NCBI GenBank assembly: GCA_963575745.1
Contig: CAUYUJ010016687.1
Location: forward strand, 212,501 to 266,790
DNA length: 54,290 nt
Direction: 5' to 3'
Source: Prorocentrum cordatum
Lineage: Eukaryota > Sar > Dinophyceae > Prorocentrales > Prorocentraceae
Positions 21,116-31,118 of the stretch are shown piece by piece. How positions within the stretch are numbered: position 1 is the first letter of the stretch; the number at the start of each line of letters is the position of its first letter. The notes beneath the pieces are model-generated. The model ran no database searches. It saw nothing but the letters and a program-made list of their open reading frames with translations, and was not told where the DNA came from. A program made the position numbers and the translations under genes.

Positions 21116-21194
21116 GAGAGCGGGCGCACTGCCAACTGCACCTCGGCAGCTGGCTCGCTCGGCGTCCATAGGCGGGGCTCCAGAGACCGTCCGC

Positions 21195-21480
21195 CGGCGG
21201 CTCCGGTGGTGGTGGGGGGGTCACGCTTGGGGGAGTGTCGTGGAGGGGGCGGCAGCGGGGAGGGTGGTGGCGGGGTGGTAGCGGGGACGGGGGGCGAGGG
21301 GGTGGTAGCGGGGAGGGGGAGGCGGCGGGGAGGGGCTGTGGGGGGGACTGGGGGCGGGTCGGGGGAGAAAAGGGTGGAGGGGGAGGGGAGAAAGGGGGAG
21401 TAGGGTATGGAGGCACGGGGGGGGCGAACGGAGGGGAGGTGGCTAGGGTGGAGCGGGGAGAGAAGGGGACGGGGCAATGG
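21195..21480 (+). repeat. G-rich GGGGA/GGTGG-type tract
   Basis: About 285 bp dominated by G runs of 3-7 separated by one to three other bases. It is a candidate quadruplex-forming region on the + strand. No stable repeat unit. Confidence 0.75.
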
Positions 21481-21502
21481 AAGGGGAACGTCGCCTCCTC
21501 CC

Positions 21503-21715
<213 letters not shown>

Positions 21716-21787
21716 TCCCTCCTCCTCCGTCTCTCGATGATTTCCCCTACAAGTAGTTAACACTTCTGTGCGCCCCGCCCCAACCCC

Positions 21788-21809
21788 ACCGTAGCCATTT
21801 TGGCTCAAG
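21788..21809 (+). other. Dinoflagellate spliced-leader relic (dinoSL), + strand
   Basis: All 22 bases match the dinoflagellate trans-splicing leader consensus: ACC followed by GTAGCCATTTTGGCTCAAG (D position = A). The next bases are TGTCG, not the GT donor expected if this were an SL RNA gene. It is therefore best read as the 5' end of a trans-spliced mRNA that was reverse-transcribed and inserted. This is known for dinoflagellates (SL relics in retroposed genes). It points into the open frames at 21913-24123. Confidence 0.88.
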
Positions 21810-24304
21810 TGTCGGGCCCGTCGGCTGGCACGAACGGTTTGTCGCGCGCGCGGGCCGCGCGCGACGATGCGGCGCTGAACGGTGCACATGCGGTGCATGC
21901 TGCTGGGCGGCCATGCCATCGCGGGGCAACCGGGCTGGCAGGCGTGGCTGTGCGTCGCGCTGCCCTGCCTCCCCGCAGGCTGGGGTGGAGCCTCTGCGCT
22001 GCCCAGTCGCGCCAGGAGCGGGTGGGGATGTGCCCTTGGCACCTGGCTGCTGGGCAGCGCCGGCTGGGGAGGGGCTTGCCGGCGACGCCGCGGGCGGCAG
22101 CACCGGGGCGGGCGCGGAGCCCCCTGGAAGCGCCGATGCGGACGCAGGCGGCTGCACCGGGGGTGGCGCAGAGCCCCCCGGAAGCGCCGATGCGGCGGAT
22201 CCCGTGGGCCACTTCGGGCGCCGGCCCCAGCGACCCCTCCCGGCGAAGGCCCGGCCGGGCTTGAGGCTGGCTCCCGCGGAGGGAGTGCCGACGACGGCGC
22301 CGAGGACGGCGACGCTGCGGCCGGCCCAGAAGGCCCCCCCCAAGCGGGGGAAGGCGCTCATGCGCGGACGGGACACGCCCCTGCCCCCTGCGCCGAAGAG
22401 CCCGAGCGAGCCCGCAGCCCACTTGGACCGACCGTCCCCGCATTCCAATATTCCTACCACGAAATGTTCTCAGAGCCCAGAAATGTTCTAATCATAAAAA
22501 CAATGTTCTTAGAACATAAGCCAGGTGTGTTAAAACGAGACAGCTTCCGCCAGACATGTTCTAAGAACATTTCGTGGGAACCACAGAAGGTTCTTAGAAC
22601 ATTGTTTGGTAGGGTCTTAGGCACGCCAGGTAGCTTCGCCACTGCTTGACCCACTGGCTGGCAAGGGGCCGGCGGCGCAGGTCGCTGGGCGCCGCGCGCG
22701 CCGGCGCAAGCTCCAGCAGCGCCCGGGTGCCGAGCCGGCGCCGGCGCTGGCAGCGGGAACGCAGGCCGAAAGCGCGGCCACCCCGCCCGCCGCACCGCGC
22801 CCGCCGGAGCAGCCGCACGCGCGGCCGCTCCCCATGCAGGGTGGTGGGGCAAGCGCCCGGAGCCCGCCGAGGCCTGCGGCCCCGACCTTGGCGGCCGCGC
22901 GCAGCCCAGGCGGCGCCGACGACGCACCGCGAGCGCGCCCCCAGCGCTTCCCCCGCAACGGCAGCCTCAGCAACTCCTCCTCGGCAGCACGGGCGCCCGG
23001 GCGGCGCCGCGCGCAGGAGCAGCTCCCCGCGGGAGGGACGCAGCTCGCAGGGCCAGCCGCGGAGGAGGAGGCGGCGGCGGCCGCCCCGCGCAGCAACGGC
23101 AGCAGCGGTTCAAAGAGCAGCTCAGGCAGCTCCCCGGCGGCGGCGACGCGGACTCCCAGGGCAGCTCCGCCCGAGGCGGCAGCCCCAGGAGCAACGAAGG
23201 TTCCGACGGCAGCTCCGCCCGCGGCGTCAGCGCCGGAAGCTGGGGCTCTGACGGCGGCCCCGCCTGCGGAAGCGGCGCCGAGGAAGGGGGGCCCGACGGC
23301 AGGGGGCAGCGCCCCCCGCCGAGGCGGTGACGGCGGCGCTCCACGCGAGCGGCTGGAGCTTCCCGGCTAATGGGGTCGCGGCGGGGGTCCTAGCCCAGGC
23401 GGCGACCGCTGGCGCAGAGAGCCGCTGGCTCTCCCGCTGGACGCTGGCGAGCACCCCATCGAACGCGAGTACGACGGCTCGACTGGGCGTTGCTCGCAGG
23501 CGAGCCGGACTCGGCCCGCGCTCCGGCACCCCTGCTCCGGCCTCTCCGCGGGTAGAGCCTGCGGGGCTGGGGGGCCAGGAGCTGGCGGAGGGGCGCGAGC
23601 CCCCGGCCGCGGCCAGACCCCTCCGGGCGCAGGGCCGGGCGGCCCCAGCTGGGCAGGAGCCGGGCAAGCGGCGGCTCTGTGCTGACTTGCTGACGGCTGA
23701 GGAGGCGGCCGCTTGGCTCAGCGCCCCGCAGGAGGCGGCGACGCTGCCAGCAGGGCCGGAGCAGGGGCCGCCACTGGCGGCGCGGCGGCAGCGCGCGCGG
23801 CCGCGGAGGCCGCTCAGGCGGTGGCCCTGGCAGACGCGGCGGCAGCCCGCGTGGCCGCGGAGGCCCGCGCCGCGGAGGCTGCGCGGGCGGCGGCCCTGGC
23901 AGCGGCCGCGGACGCAGCGGCCGAGGAGGCGACCGAGGCGGTGCGCGCGGAAGTCTACGCCGTCCTCCGTCCAGGTCGCCGCGCGACACCTCGGCGTGGC
24001 CGAGGACCGGCGCCTGCCCGCGGCCCGCGGCCGGGTGGGCCGGCAGGTGTCGCGCCTGGCGGCGCCAGAGCTCCTCGGCCTCGCCGAGGTGTTGGGCGCC
24101 GTAGGTTTGCCGACTGCGCGTAGCCGCAGCTGGCGCGGGCAGAGGCCAGCTGGCCGCGCGGGCCGGCGCGCCTCCCTTGCCCTCCCCTCTCCCCCTCTCC
24201 CCCCCCCGCGCCTGTGTCGTTGTCGTGTCGTCTCTCGTCCCCGTCGTCGTGTCGTGTCGTTTCCTGACTCTTGCCACGGGGCTCCTGTTGCGCTTGTAAA
24301 AAAA
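21810..24304 (+). pseudogene. Possible SL-headed retrogene, Ala/Pro/Gly-rich product
   Basis: GC-rich + strand sequence beginning at the leader relic. Three open segments follow. Segment 1, from the ATG at 21913, has the internal duplication GAEPPGSADA twice. Segment 2 runs to about 23370 and is Ser/Ala/Pro-rich (APPEAAAPGATKVPTAAPPA). Segment 3 is 23327-23760, then a frame change to 23713-24123, an Ala-rich helix (AAARAAAEAAQAVALADAAA) ending at TAG 24121. A seven-A run at 24298-24304 could be a poly(A) trace. Frame changes could be introns, decay or GC-tract errors. No domain recognised. Long antisense frames exist; only the leader orients the call. Confidence 0.38.
22457..22615. mobile_element. 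TTCTTAGAACAT palindrome element inside the possible retrogene
   Basis: AT-richer patch in very GC-rich surroundings. It has inverted arms CCACGAAATGTTCT near 22459 and AGAACATTTCGTGG near 22562. Internal palindromes are ATGTTCTTAGAACAT at 22503 and ATGTTCTAAGAACAT at 22555, with a further TTCTTAGAACAT at about 22590. It interrupts the open frame of segment 1. Likely a small non-autonomous insertion. Confidence 0.6.
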
Positions 24305-24769
24305 TGCCCCGCCCCACCCCCTCCAGACGTGTCGGTAGGTGGGCGATTCGCCCGATAATTCCTCACCGTTCTGACCATGAAACTTGGCATTCGCGACAGA
24401 GGGCTGGTCCTTTTCAAAATGGGGCTCTTGTTTCTTGCTTTGATAGGGTCCCATTCATGTCAATGAATGGTTTTAACATTTTGTCGTATGACAGTGTCCC
24501 CAATGTGCGATGCCACACTGTTCTGCCGATTCTCCCCAAACTGATCGGACCTGGTGCTGCAATTACCACTGCTGGCCGATGCCCTGACGGAGCCGTGCCC
24601 AAACACGACCATACGATATCAAGACAGCCAAACTGCGGAGGTCGGGCGATCCGGGCGTAATCGCGTGCTCTCTGCAACGTGGCCATAACGACCAACACAA
24701 GCAGTAGGACTTTGCCGTCCAAGAGAAGCCATGGACAAATGCACCACAAAAACGACGATCGCTTCCATC
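24305..24769. other. Spacer with weak similarity to element L
   Basis: A short part (about 24330-24430: GGGCGATTCGCC, TTCCTCACCGTTCTGACC-TGAAACTT, TTTTCAAAATGGGGCTC) is a diverged relative of the dispersed element L seen at 25361 and 33635. Otherwise unassigned. Confidence 0.4.
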
Positions 24770-24986
24770 GAAGAAAGAACAACGCCATAAACATAAACTG
24801 TTGGCGCTCTGCGCGGATTTCTTGGATCTGCGTTGGACCCCCCCTTCCTGGCGCGCGGAGCGCGCCAGGGGCGACGCCGGAGGGGCGGCGCCGGAGGCGC
24901 CGCCCGGGGGGGACCAGCGCGGATCTAAGAAATCCGCGCGGAGCGCTCCCCAAGTTTATGATGATAGCATTTTGTTGTTCTTCGAA
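24770..24986. mobile_element. TIR element with arms of about 75 bp
   Basis: The left arm 24770-24847 begins CGAAGAA-GAACAA and continues CATAAACT...GCTCTGCGCGGATTTCTTGGATC. It pairs with the right arm 24913-24986. The core is very GC-rich and itself palindromic (GGCGCGCGGAGCGCGCC and GGGGCGGCGCCGGAGGCGCC). No ORF. Imperfect direct repeats of about 55 bp (TTGCCGTCCAAGAGAA...ATCGCTTCCA) at about 24712 and 24988 sit at or just outside its ends. Confidence 0.7.
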
Positions 24987-25051
24987 TTGCCGTCCAAGAG
25001 AAATCAGGGACACATGCAGAAAAAATGATGATCGCTTCCAAGTGTTCAGGA

Positions 25052-25231
25052 TACAGTGGAGGCCAGTCCACTAGAAACCCGACTCTGAGACCCCCGACTC
25101 TGAGACCCAGGACGCCCCTTGACTTCTGGTGTGGGAACGCCACGCCTTCCGTGGCAAAACCCTGGACACCAAAGAACCCCACGGCACCCTGGAGGCAGGC
25201 AGGGTGTTTCTTGGCATGGACCTCCACTGTA
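25052..25231. mobile_element. TA-flanked TIR element M2, copy A (Tc1/mariner-like ends)
   Basis: A 176-bp body (25054-25229) begins CAGTGGAGGCC-GTCCA and ends GGACCTCCACTG. TA lies immediately outside both ends. Start CAGTG with a TA target duplication is typical of Tc1/mariner-type elements; that family assignment is inference. No coding capacity. The second copy at 32783-32958 has the same 176-bp length. The interior shares GACGCCC-TTGACTT-TGGTGTGGG and GGCACCCTGGAGGCA. Confidence 0.8.
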
Positions 25232-25360
25232 AGGCGAGGGTCGGTCTACATGGCGGGGAACTGCTCGCTGCGCGTCGTTCTGGCACGTCCCTGAACGATG
25301 TGACACGCGGCGCCCCAACTGCCGCACAAGGTGGAGAGACAAATGCCACGGGACGCTCCA

Positions 25361-25840
25361 CGCTCCTCCTCCTCCTCCTCCTCCTCTCCTCCTCCTCCTC
25401 CTTTTCCTTTTCTTTATAACTTACCTCTCCCTGTGGTATCCCGAGGCCAATTTTTAGGGCGGACCGGGCGTTTCGCCTGCGACTTCCTCACCATTTCTGG
25501 CCCTGAAACTTAAAACGGTCTTTTTTGAACACGAGCGTACGTGTGCACGCAACATTGAGGGCGGGTCGTTGGGTCGTTTTCAAAATCTGTCTCTCGCCTC
25601 AGCGCCGCGCACATTCGTTTTAAACAGTTGCAAGCGCTTCACGGATTGAGGGCGACCCAATTTCAAAATGTTTTGACATGCTTCAGGGTCTTCAATCGGT
25701 TGTCTTCCAACGAGGCAGTTCCCCCAATGGAAATGAACCATTAAATGGGGGCCTGTGAAGAGGAGGCTTGGAAGGAGGGGGCTATATCAACATCGCTGAT
25801 GACTCTTGGGTCTACACTAATCCTCCTCCTCCTCCTCCGC
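25361..25840 (+). repeat. Dispersed element L, copy 1
   Basis: Shares ordered blocks with 33635-34830. In order these are a TCC tract, CTTTATAA-TTACCTCTCCCTGT-G, CCCGAGGCCA-TTTTTAGGGC, GGGCGTTTCGCCTG, one or two monomers of the 83/92-bp satellite (CGCACATTCGTT, TTCACGGATTGAGGGCG), then GACATGCTTCAGGGTC-TCAA, GAAATGAACC, and finally CATCG-TGATGACTCT-GGGT before another TCC tract. The ends in TCC repeats suggest that insertion or mobilisation involves these tracts. Confidence 0.8.
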
Positions 25841-25920
25841 CTCCTCCTCTTCGTCCCTCCCTCCTCCGTGCTCCGACTCCCCCCCCATCCTCCGCCCTCC
25901 TCCCCCCTCCCTGCCCCACG

Positions 25921-26080
25921 GTTAAATCGAGCGTGGCCCCCTACAGGGGGATTCCCGCCGAAACATAAAAAGAATCAAAACACGTTCCAACGTGGTCCAC
26001 CAAACGCTCCGAACAGAATCCCCAGACTGTGTTGTGACTATTTCGGAGCACTTCCCCCCGTAGAGGGACGGGCCCGACTT
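25921..26080. mobile_element. MITE-like TIR element M1, copy B
   Basis: Diverged relative of 17491-17680. The left end has GTGGCCCCCTACAGGGGGATT. The right end has CCCCCGTAGAGGGACGGGCC, then CGACTT. Both copies share the CAGACT(A/G)TGTT core. It is shorter than copy A by about 30 bp and its termini are less complementary, so it is older or more decayed. Confidence 0.65.
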
Positions 26081-26282
26081 GCCCCCGAGCTCCAGACCCC
26101 GCAGGCCTCCTTGGCGCCCCTGGGCCGGGCGCCCGCCGCCACCATGCAGGGGGCCCCGCCGCGCGCCGGGTCGCGCGCGCGCCCGCGTGCGCGCGGGGGG
26201 CGGCCTGGGCTGCACGGGCGCGGCAGGGTCAGTGCGGAGTCAGTGGGCCCGCAGCGTGAGGAGAGAGTGCAAATGGTTCTTG

Positions 26283-26402
26283 GGTCGCAGCTCTAGGCGT
26301 CTAGGTACTAGATCTAGGTCTTTAGGCTCTGGGCTACTAGATCTAGTTGCTGGCTCTAGTACCTAGATCTAGGTACTAGATCTAGCTCTAGGCTCCAGGC
26401 GT
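26283..26402. repeat. Cluster of CTAGATCTAG palindromes
   Basis: About 120 bp built from AGATCTAG, TAGGTACTAGATC and GGCTCTAG words. It contains several overlapping 8-10 bp palindromes (ACTAGATCTAG near 26308, 26335 and 26378). It is not a simple tandem repeat. Confidence 0.75.
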
Positions 26403-26871
26403 GCAAACAGACCCATCTCAGGCGTCTGGGTACTTTAGACTAGCGCTCCTGATCAGTTCCTGTCGAGTGGTGTGCCCTTCAGCTCCGTAGCTCGTCTACA
26501 GCTCGAGTTAAGTTAAGAAAGCCGACAGCACCTGCGCGATGCGGATGCAAGTAGGGAACCAAACTCTATACACCGACGCTTTTCCCGACCCTGCGCTGAA
26601 GTTCGCACATGAGCGCGGATTCTGGTGTACACGGGATCCTGGTGTATACATTGTCCGTTTTTCTCCCTTGGAAGACGGGGGAAAAGTATACACCACACCA
26701 CCCCAGCGTCCTCCTCGACACTTGAAAAGTCGTGGGATTGAAAAATAGCCCGCCACTGGCAATGTATGTGTTCCAGTTTGCGAGCAAGGGCCGTTGACGC
26801 CCATTTCGAAGCTTTCCCAGCGGGGCGCGGCCAACGAAAGTGGCCAAGGATGGACCGAAGAGGCAAGGGTG
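26403..26871. other. Unassigned spacer
   Basis: A - strand open frame of 143 aa (26508-26939) has balanced composition but no recognisable motif. Short direct repeats (GGTGTACACGGGATCC and GGTGTATACATTG) occur near 26631-26656. Confidence 0.3.
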
Positions 26872-28370
26872 CAAGGGTACCCTTGGTGAGGTTGCCCATC
26901 CTGACTCTGCGGGCTAACTGTAGCGAAACTCACCTTCATCTACCCCGTAAACTATTGATTCGCCTTGAGGCGCGCGGGGATGGCTCGCTCGCTGGAGTAA
27001 CGCATGCCTGTGCGCGCACAACACATTCCCAGGCGGCGCGTGACCACAACTCGCTCTCTCGGGGGTTCTAGTGACACCCGCACGCAAAATCATCGCCACC
27101 CGGCTAGGGAAAAGGAACGCCCCAGGGGTGCTCCAAGCCCAGCCCAAGAGTGAGGATCTATGGGTCGCAGACCCCGAGATGGCACCGAACAAAGCACAAG
27201 ACGCTCCGAGATAGCCCCAAGGTGGCCCAAGATGAAGGGCAGCCCCCAAAAGGTCCGAAGAAACCCTCCTGAGAGGCGTCCAGGAAGCCCCCAGAGGCCG
27301 CCCAGAGACTCCCGGGGCCCCAAGATGCTCGGACAGCTTACAGAGGGGCCTAGCAAAACATGATACTGACGTCTCCGCGTCAAGGGTACCCTTGGTGAGG
27401 TTGCCCATCCTGACTCTGTCGGCTAACTGCAGCGAAACTCACCTTCATCTACCCCGTAAACTATTGATTCGCCTTGAGGCGCGCGGGGATGGCTCGCTCG
27501 CTGGAGTAACGCATGCCTGTGCGCGCACAACACATTTCCAGGCGGCGCGTGACCACAACTCGCTCTCTCGGGGGTTCTAGTGACACCCGCACGCAAAATC
27601 ATCGCCACCCGGCTGGGGAGAAGGAACGCCCCAGGGGTGCTCCAAGCCCAGCCCAAGAGTGAGGATCAATGGGTCGCAGACCCCAAGATGGCAAGACGCT
27701 CCGAGATAGCCCCAAGGTGGCCCAAGATGAAGGGCAGCCCCCAAAAAGTCCGAAGGAACCCTCCTGAGAGGCGTCCAGGAAGCCCCCAGAGGCCGCCCAG
27801 AGACTCCCGGGGCCCCAAGATGCTCGGACAGCTTACAGAGGGGCCTAGCAAAACATGATACTGACGTCTCCGCGTCAAGGGTACCCTTGGTGAGGTTGCC
27901 CATCCTGACTCTGTCGGCTAACTGCAGCGAAACTCACCTTCATCTACCCCGTAAACTATTGATTCGCCTTGAGGCGCGCGGGGATGGCTCGCTCGCTGGA
28001 GTAACGCATGCCTGTGCGCGCACAACACATTTCCAGGCGGCGCGTGACCACAACTCGCTCTCTCGGGGGTTCTAGTGACACCCGCACGCAAAATCATCGC
28101 CACCCGGCTGGGGAGAAGGAACGCCCCAGGGGTGCTCCAAGCCCAGCCCAAGAGTGAGGATCAATGGGTCGCAGACCCCAAGATGGCAAGACGCTCCGAG
28201 ATAGCCCCAAGGTGGCCCAAGATGAAGGGCAGCCCCCAAAAAGTCCGAAGGAACCCTCCTGAGAGGCGTCCAGGAAGCCCCCAGAGGCCGCCCAGAGACT
28301 CCCAGGGCCCCAAGATGCTCGGACAGCTTACAGAGGGGCCTAGCAGAAGATGACACTGACGTCTCCGCGT
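26872..28370 (+). repeat. Three-unit tandem repeat (509, 495, 495 bp)
   Basis: Units start CAAGGGTACCCTTGGTGAGG at 26872, 27381 and 27876. Unit 1 carries a 14-bp insertion near 27183 (after AGATGGCA). Units 2 and 3 are nearly identical; the only differences I noted are CCCGGGG/CCCAGGG and changes in the final GCAAAACATGATACTGAC. The 3' part contains satellite S-like words (CCCCAAGGTGGCCC). Repeated open frames on both strands (+ 62 and 92 aa, - 77 and 108 aa) follow from the duplication. None is recognised. Confidence 0.97.
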
Positions 28371-28490
28371 CTCCACGATGACTGCCCTCTCGTGCTCTCG
28401 GGCTTCGGTGAAACTTTGGTGGGGACGTGCTCCGCTCAGTGTCGTCCTCCACCTGCCCACCGACTGCTCCTTCCCACTCGAGCTCCGGAG
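28341..28490 (+). repeat. Duplicated segment D, copy 1
   Basis: From CCTAGCAGAAGATGACACTG through ACTCGAGCTCC. It is over 90% identical by eye to 32524-32668. Its first 30 bp overlap the end of tandem unit 3, so the array and segment D share a junction. Confidence 0.85.
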
Positions 28491-28577
28491 GAGGAGGAGA
28501 AAGAGGAGGAGCAGGAGGAGGAGAAAGAGGAGAACGGAGGAGGAGGGAAGGAGGAGGAGGAGAAAGAGGAGGAGGCA
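28484..28577 (+). repeat. (GGA)n tract
   Basis: GGA/GAA/GAG tract, purines on +. Confidence 0.93.
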
Positions 28578-28660
28578 CTGCCAGGCACGCACAGCTGCAG
28601 GGCGGAGGACGACGAGGGGGAGGAGGAGTGGAAGAGGGAGGCCCGACCCTGCCGAAAGGG

Positions 28661-28882
28661 CGCTTTGCACCCAACTCTGTTCGAGTGGGCCCCAGGACGC
28701 ACAAATAAATACACACAAATAAAAGGATTCCCCATATTTTCCCATATGTTCCTGGTTTTTGTCTTCCCCCCCACTTCCCATATTTTCCCATATTTTCTGG
28801 GGAATCGACGATTAATTGTGTCTGTGTGTTTCTTTCCCTCCTGAGTTTTGCACCCAACTCTGTTCGAGTGGTGGGCCCCAGG
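28661..28882 (+). repeat. Direct repeat pair TTTGCACCCAACTCTGTTCG
   Basis: A block of about 35 bp at 28663-28698, continuing AGTG-GGGCCCCAGG, recurs at 28846-28880 with a GTG insertion. Between them lies an AT-richer patch with repeated CCCATATTTTCC. It could be a small element with direct termini. Confidence 0.7.
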
Positions 28883-28989
28883 GCTCCTGCCCTCGCCGAA
28901 CTCAAGCCTCGACCGCCTGGGACCCCAAAGTCTGGGAGGGGAAAGGGGCAGAAGGAGAAGGAGGATACTGGGCAGGAGGATGAGGATGA

Positions 28990-29264
28990 GGCGGCAAAGG
29001 AGGAGGAGGAGGAGGAGGCAGAGGAGGAGGAAGGGGAGGAGGCGGAGGTCGAGCTCGACGACGTGAGCACATCGAAAAATGCACGGCGTGGGCGCCGGGC
29101 CCGGCCGGCGGCGGGGCGCTGCCGGAAGGGGGGGGGGCCGGCACGGCTCCCCGAAAAAACTGAGCGGCCATGCGCGAGCGGAGGCCCGCCTGCAGTCGGA
29201 GGTCGGAGGAGGAGGAGGAGGAGGAGGAGGAGGAGGAGGAGAAGGAGGAGGAGGAGCAGGCGGG

Positions 29265-29339
<75 letters not shown>

Positions 29340-29340
29340 G
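28990..29340 (+). repeat. GGA/GAG and (GAC)n tracts
   Basis: GAG-type tracts at 28995-29050 and 29203-29262, then an uninterrupted (ACG)n/(GAC)n run at about 29266-29337. Long Asp/Glu or Thr frames across it are repeat-derived. Confidence 0.93.
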
Positions 29341-29494
29341 GCGAGGGCGAGGAGGCGGAGGAAGCAGGAGGAGCAGAGGAGGACGACGACGCCGACACTC
29401 CGATGGCGAGGGGAGCAGGGGCGGAGGAGGCCGGAGAGAGCGCGGGGAGCGGGAGGGGAGCGAGCCGCCGAAGAGGGCGAGGGGGGTGAGCCAT

Positions 29495-29875
29495 CAGCCT
29501 TCCTCCTCCAACTCCTCCTCCTCCTCCTCCTTCTTCTCCCACTCCTCCTCCTCCTCCTCCTTCTTCTCCCACTCCTCCTCCTCCTCCTCCTCCCTCCTCC
29601 TCCTCCTCCTCCACTATCCTCCGTCTCATCCCTCGCCTCCCTTCTCCTCCTTCTCCTCCTCCTCCTCCTCCTCCTCCATCCTCCTGCATCCTCCGCCGCC
29701 TCCTCCGCCTCGGCCTCCTCCTCCTCCTCCTCCTCCTCCTCCTCCCCTCCTCCTCCTCCTCCTCCTCCCCCTCCTCCTCCTCCTCCTCCTCCTCCTCCTC
29801 CTCCTCCTCTTCCTTCTCCCCCTCCTCCTTCCTTCCGTTCTTCCTTCCTCGCTCCTCCCTCTCCCGCTCCCCAGC
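29495..29875 (-). repeat. Long (TCC)n-rich tract
   Basis: About 380 bp of TCC with TTC, CCT and GCC variants, pyrimidines on +. Frames of 400 or more residues running through 28436-30127 on either strand are driven by these tracts. Confidence 0.95.
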
Positions 29876-31118
29876 GCGCTCCCAAGCGCGCGGGAGGAGC
29901 AGGCCGAGGCCAGGGGCGACAAAGGAGGAGGCGAGGACGAGGCGCCGGGGAGGACGAGGGAGAAGAAGGACAACGACGAGCAGGATTCCGACGCGAAGAA
30001 GGGAGCGATGGGGGGCGCGTGGAGGACGCGTGAAGGGAAGGAAAGGGGGGGGGAGGATGGGGGCGATAGAAACAATCCCGACAGACCAAGTACACGGAGT
30101 CGGAGTTCAAGGACGGGGAGGGATTAGGGAGAGGAGGCGTGGGGATTCCAGGGAGAGAGGCGCAGAAGGATCAGGAGGGATACCGGGGAGCGAGCAGGAA
30201 GAGGGGGATGAGGAGGGTCATGAGATATCGTCCACTTCCTACTGCTGCTTCTCCTCCCGCTGCTCTTCCTCCTCCTCCTCCTCCTCCTCCTCCTCCTCCT
30301 TCTCAAACTCATCGTCGTCGCCGTCTTCATCCGCGTATCCTGGTGCTCCCCTTTCTCCTCATGCACCATATCTTCATCCACCGCCTCTTCCTCTTCCTCC
30401 TCTCTCTTCCTCGTCAAATCCCTCCTAATCCTCCCCACCCGTCTTCACCAACCCTTTCAAGAACTCCTTGTTCTCCTTGTCTGACTTCTTTTCATCCCCC
30501 TTCCTCCGCATCCTACTCCTCCTCATCCGCCTCTTCTGCTCCTGCTCCTCCGCCTCCTCCAACCCATCGCCCTCATGGCCCCTGACCTCCTGCTCCTGCT
30601 GCTCCTCCTTCCGCTACCCCTTCTTCTCCTCCTCCACCTCCTCCGTGTCCTGAGCCTCCCACTCACTATTCCCCCGCTCCCTCGATCGCTCGGGAGCCCG
30701 TCGGGCTCCCGGCGATCCTCTCGGAGCCCAGCTTGCCTCCCCCGGTGGCGACCGCCCGTGCGACACGCAGTCCCCGGGCCTCGTGCCCGCAGCCTGTGCG
30801 GCCCCGCGAGCTTTTGAGGCGAGCGCCGACGGGCGCGGCGCGCGCATCCCCCGAGGGAGACCGACAGGGGAGGGCCGGCTCACCGGGGGGGGGGGAAACG
30901 TCGAGCTGGAATCGGCGACGAGTCGTCGACGGACCCGCGAGAATCAAGCCCCCCCGATGGACCATCCGAACGCTCCTGGGCCGGGTGGGGCTGTCGGGCC
31001 CCAATCGGAGACCAACGGGAGATCGGGGGGTCGGTGCATCCCCCCGTGAGCCTACAGCCGGCACGTACGACAAGACATCTTGCTATGAGGAATCCAAGAG
31101 CACGCTCGTCGTCGATGC
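29876..31118. other. Purine-rich then CT-rich spacer
   Basis: + strand purine-rich from about 29890 to 30200, then CT-rich with a (CCT)n run at 30266-30302. The 30660-31080 part is GC-rich with balanced composition. Overlapping frames there (+ 30733-31122, - 30666-31073) show no known motif. Confidence 0.5.

Noticed and set aside
21788-21830. Spliced-leader RNA gene
   Set aside because: The base pair after CAAG is TG, not the required GT donor, and I see no Sm-site-like motif downstream. An mRNA-derived relic fits better. The same holds at 39980-40001.
23227-24417. 396-aa Arg/Gly-rich - strand frame
   Set aside because: Antisense of the leader-oriented + strand region. At about 78% GC, long antisense frames are expected, and its composition (Arg/Gly/Ala) looks like a shadow.
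28436-30127. Frames of more than 400 aa on both strands
   Set aside because: Driven by GGA, GAC and TCC tracts. No non-repetitive domain in either.
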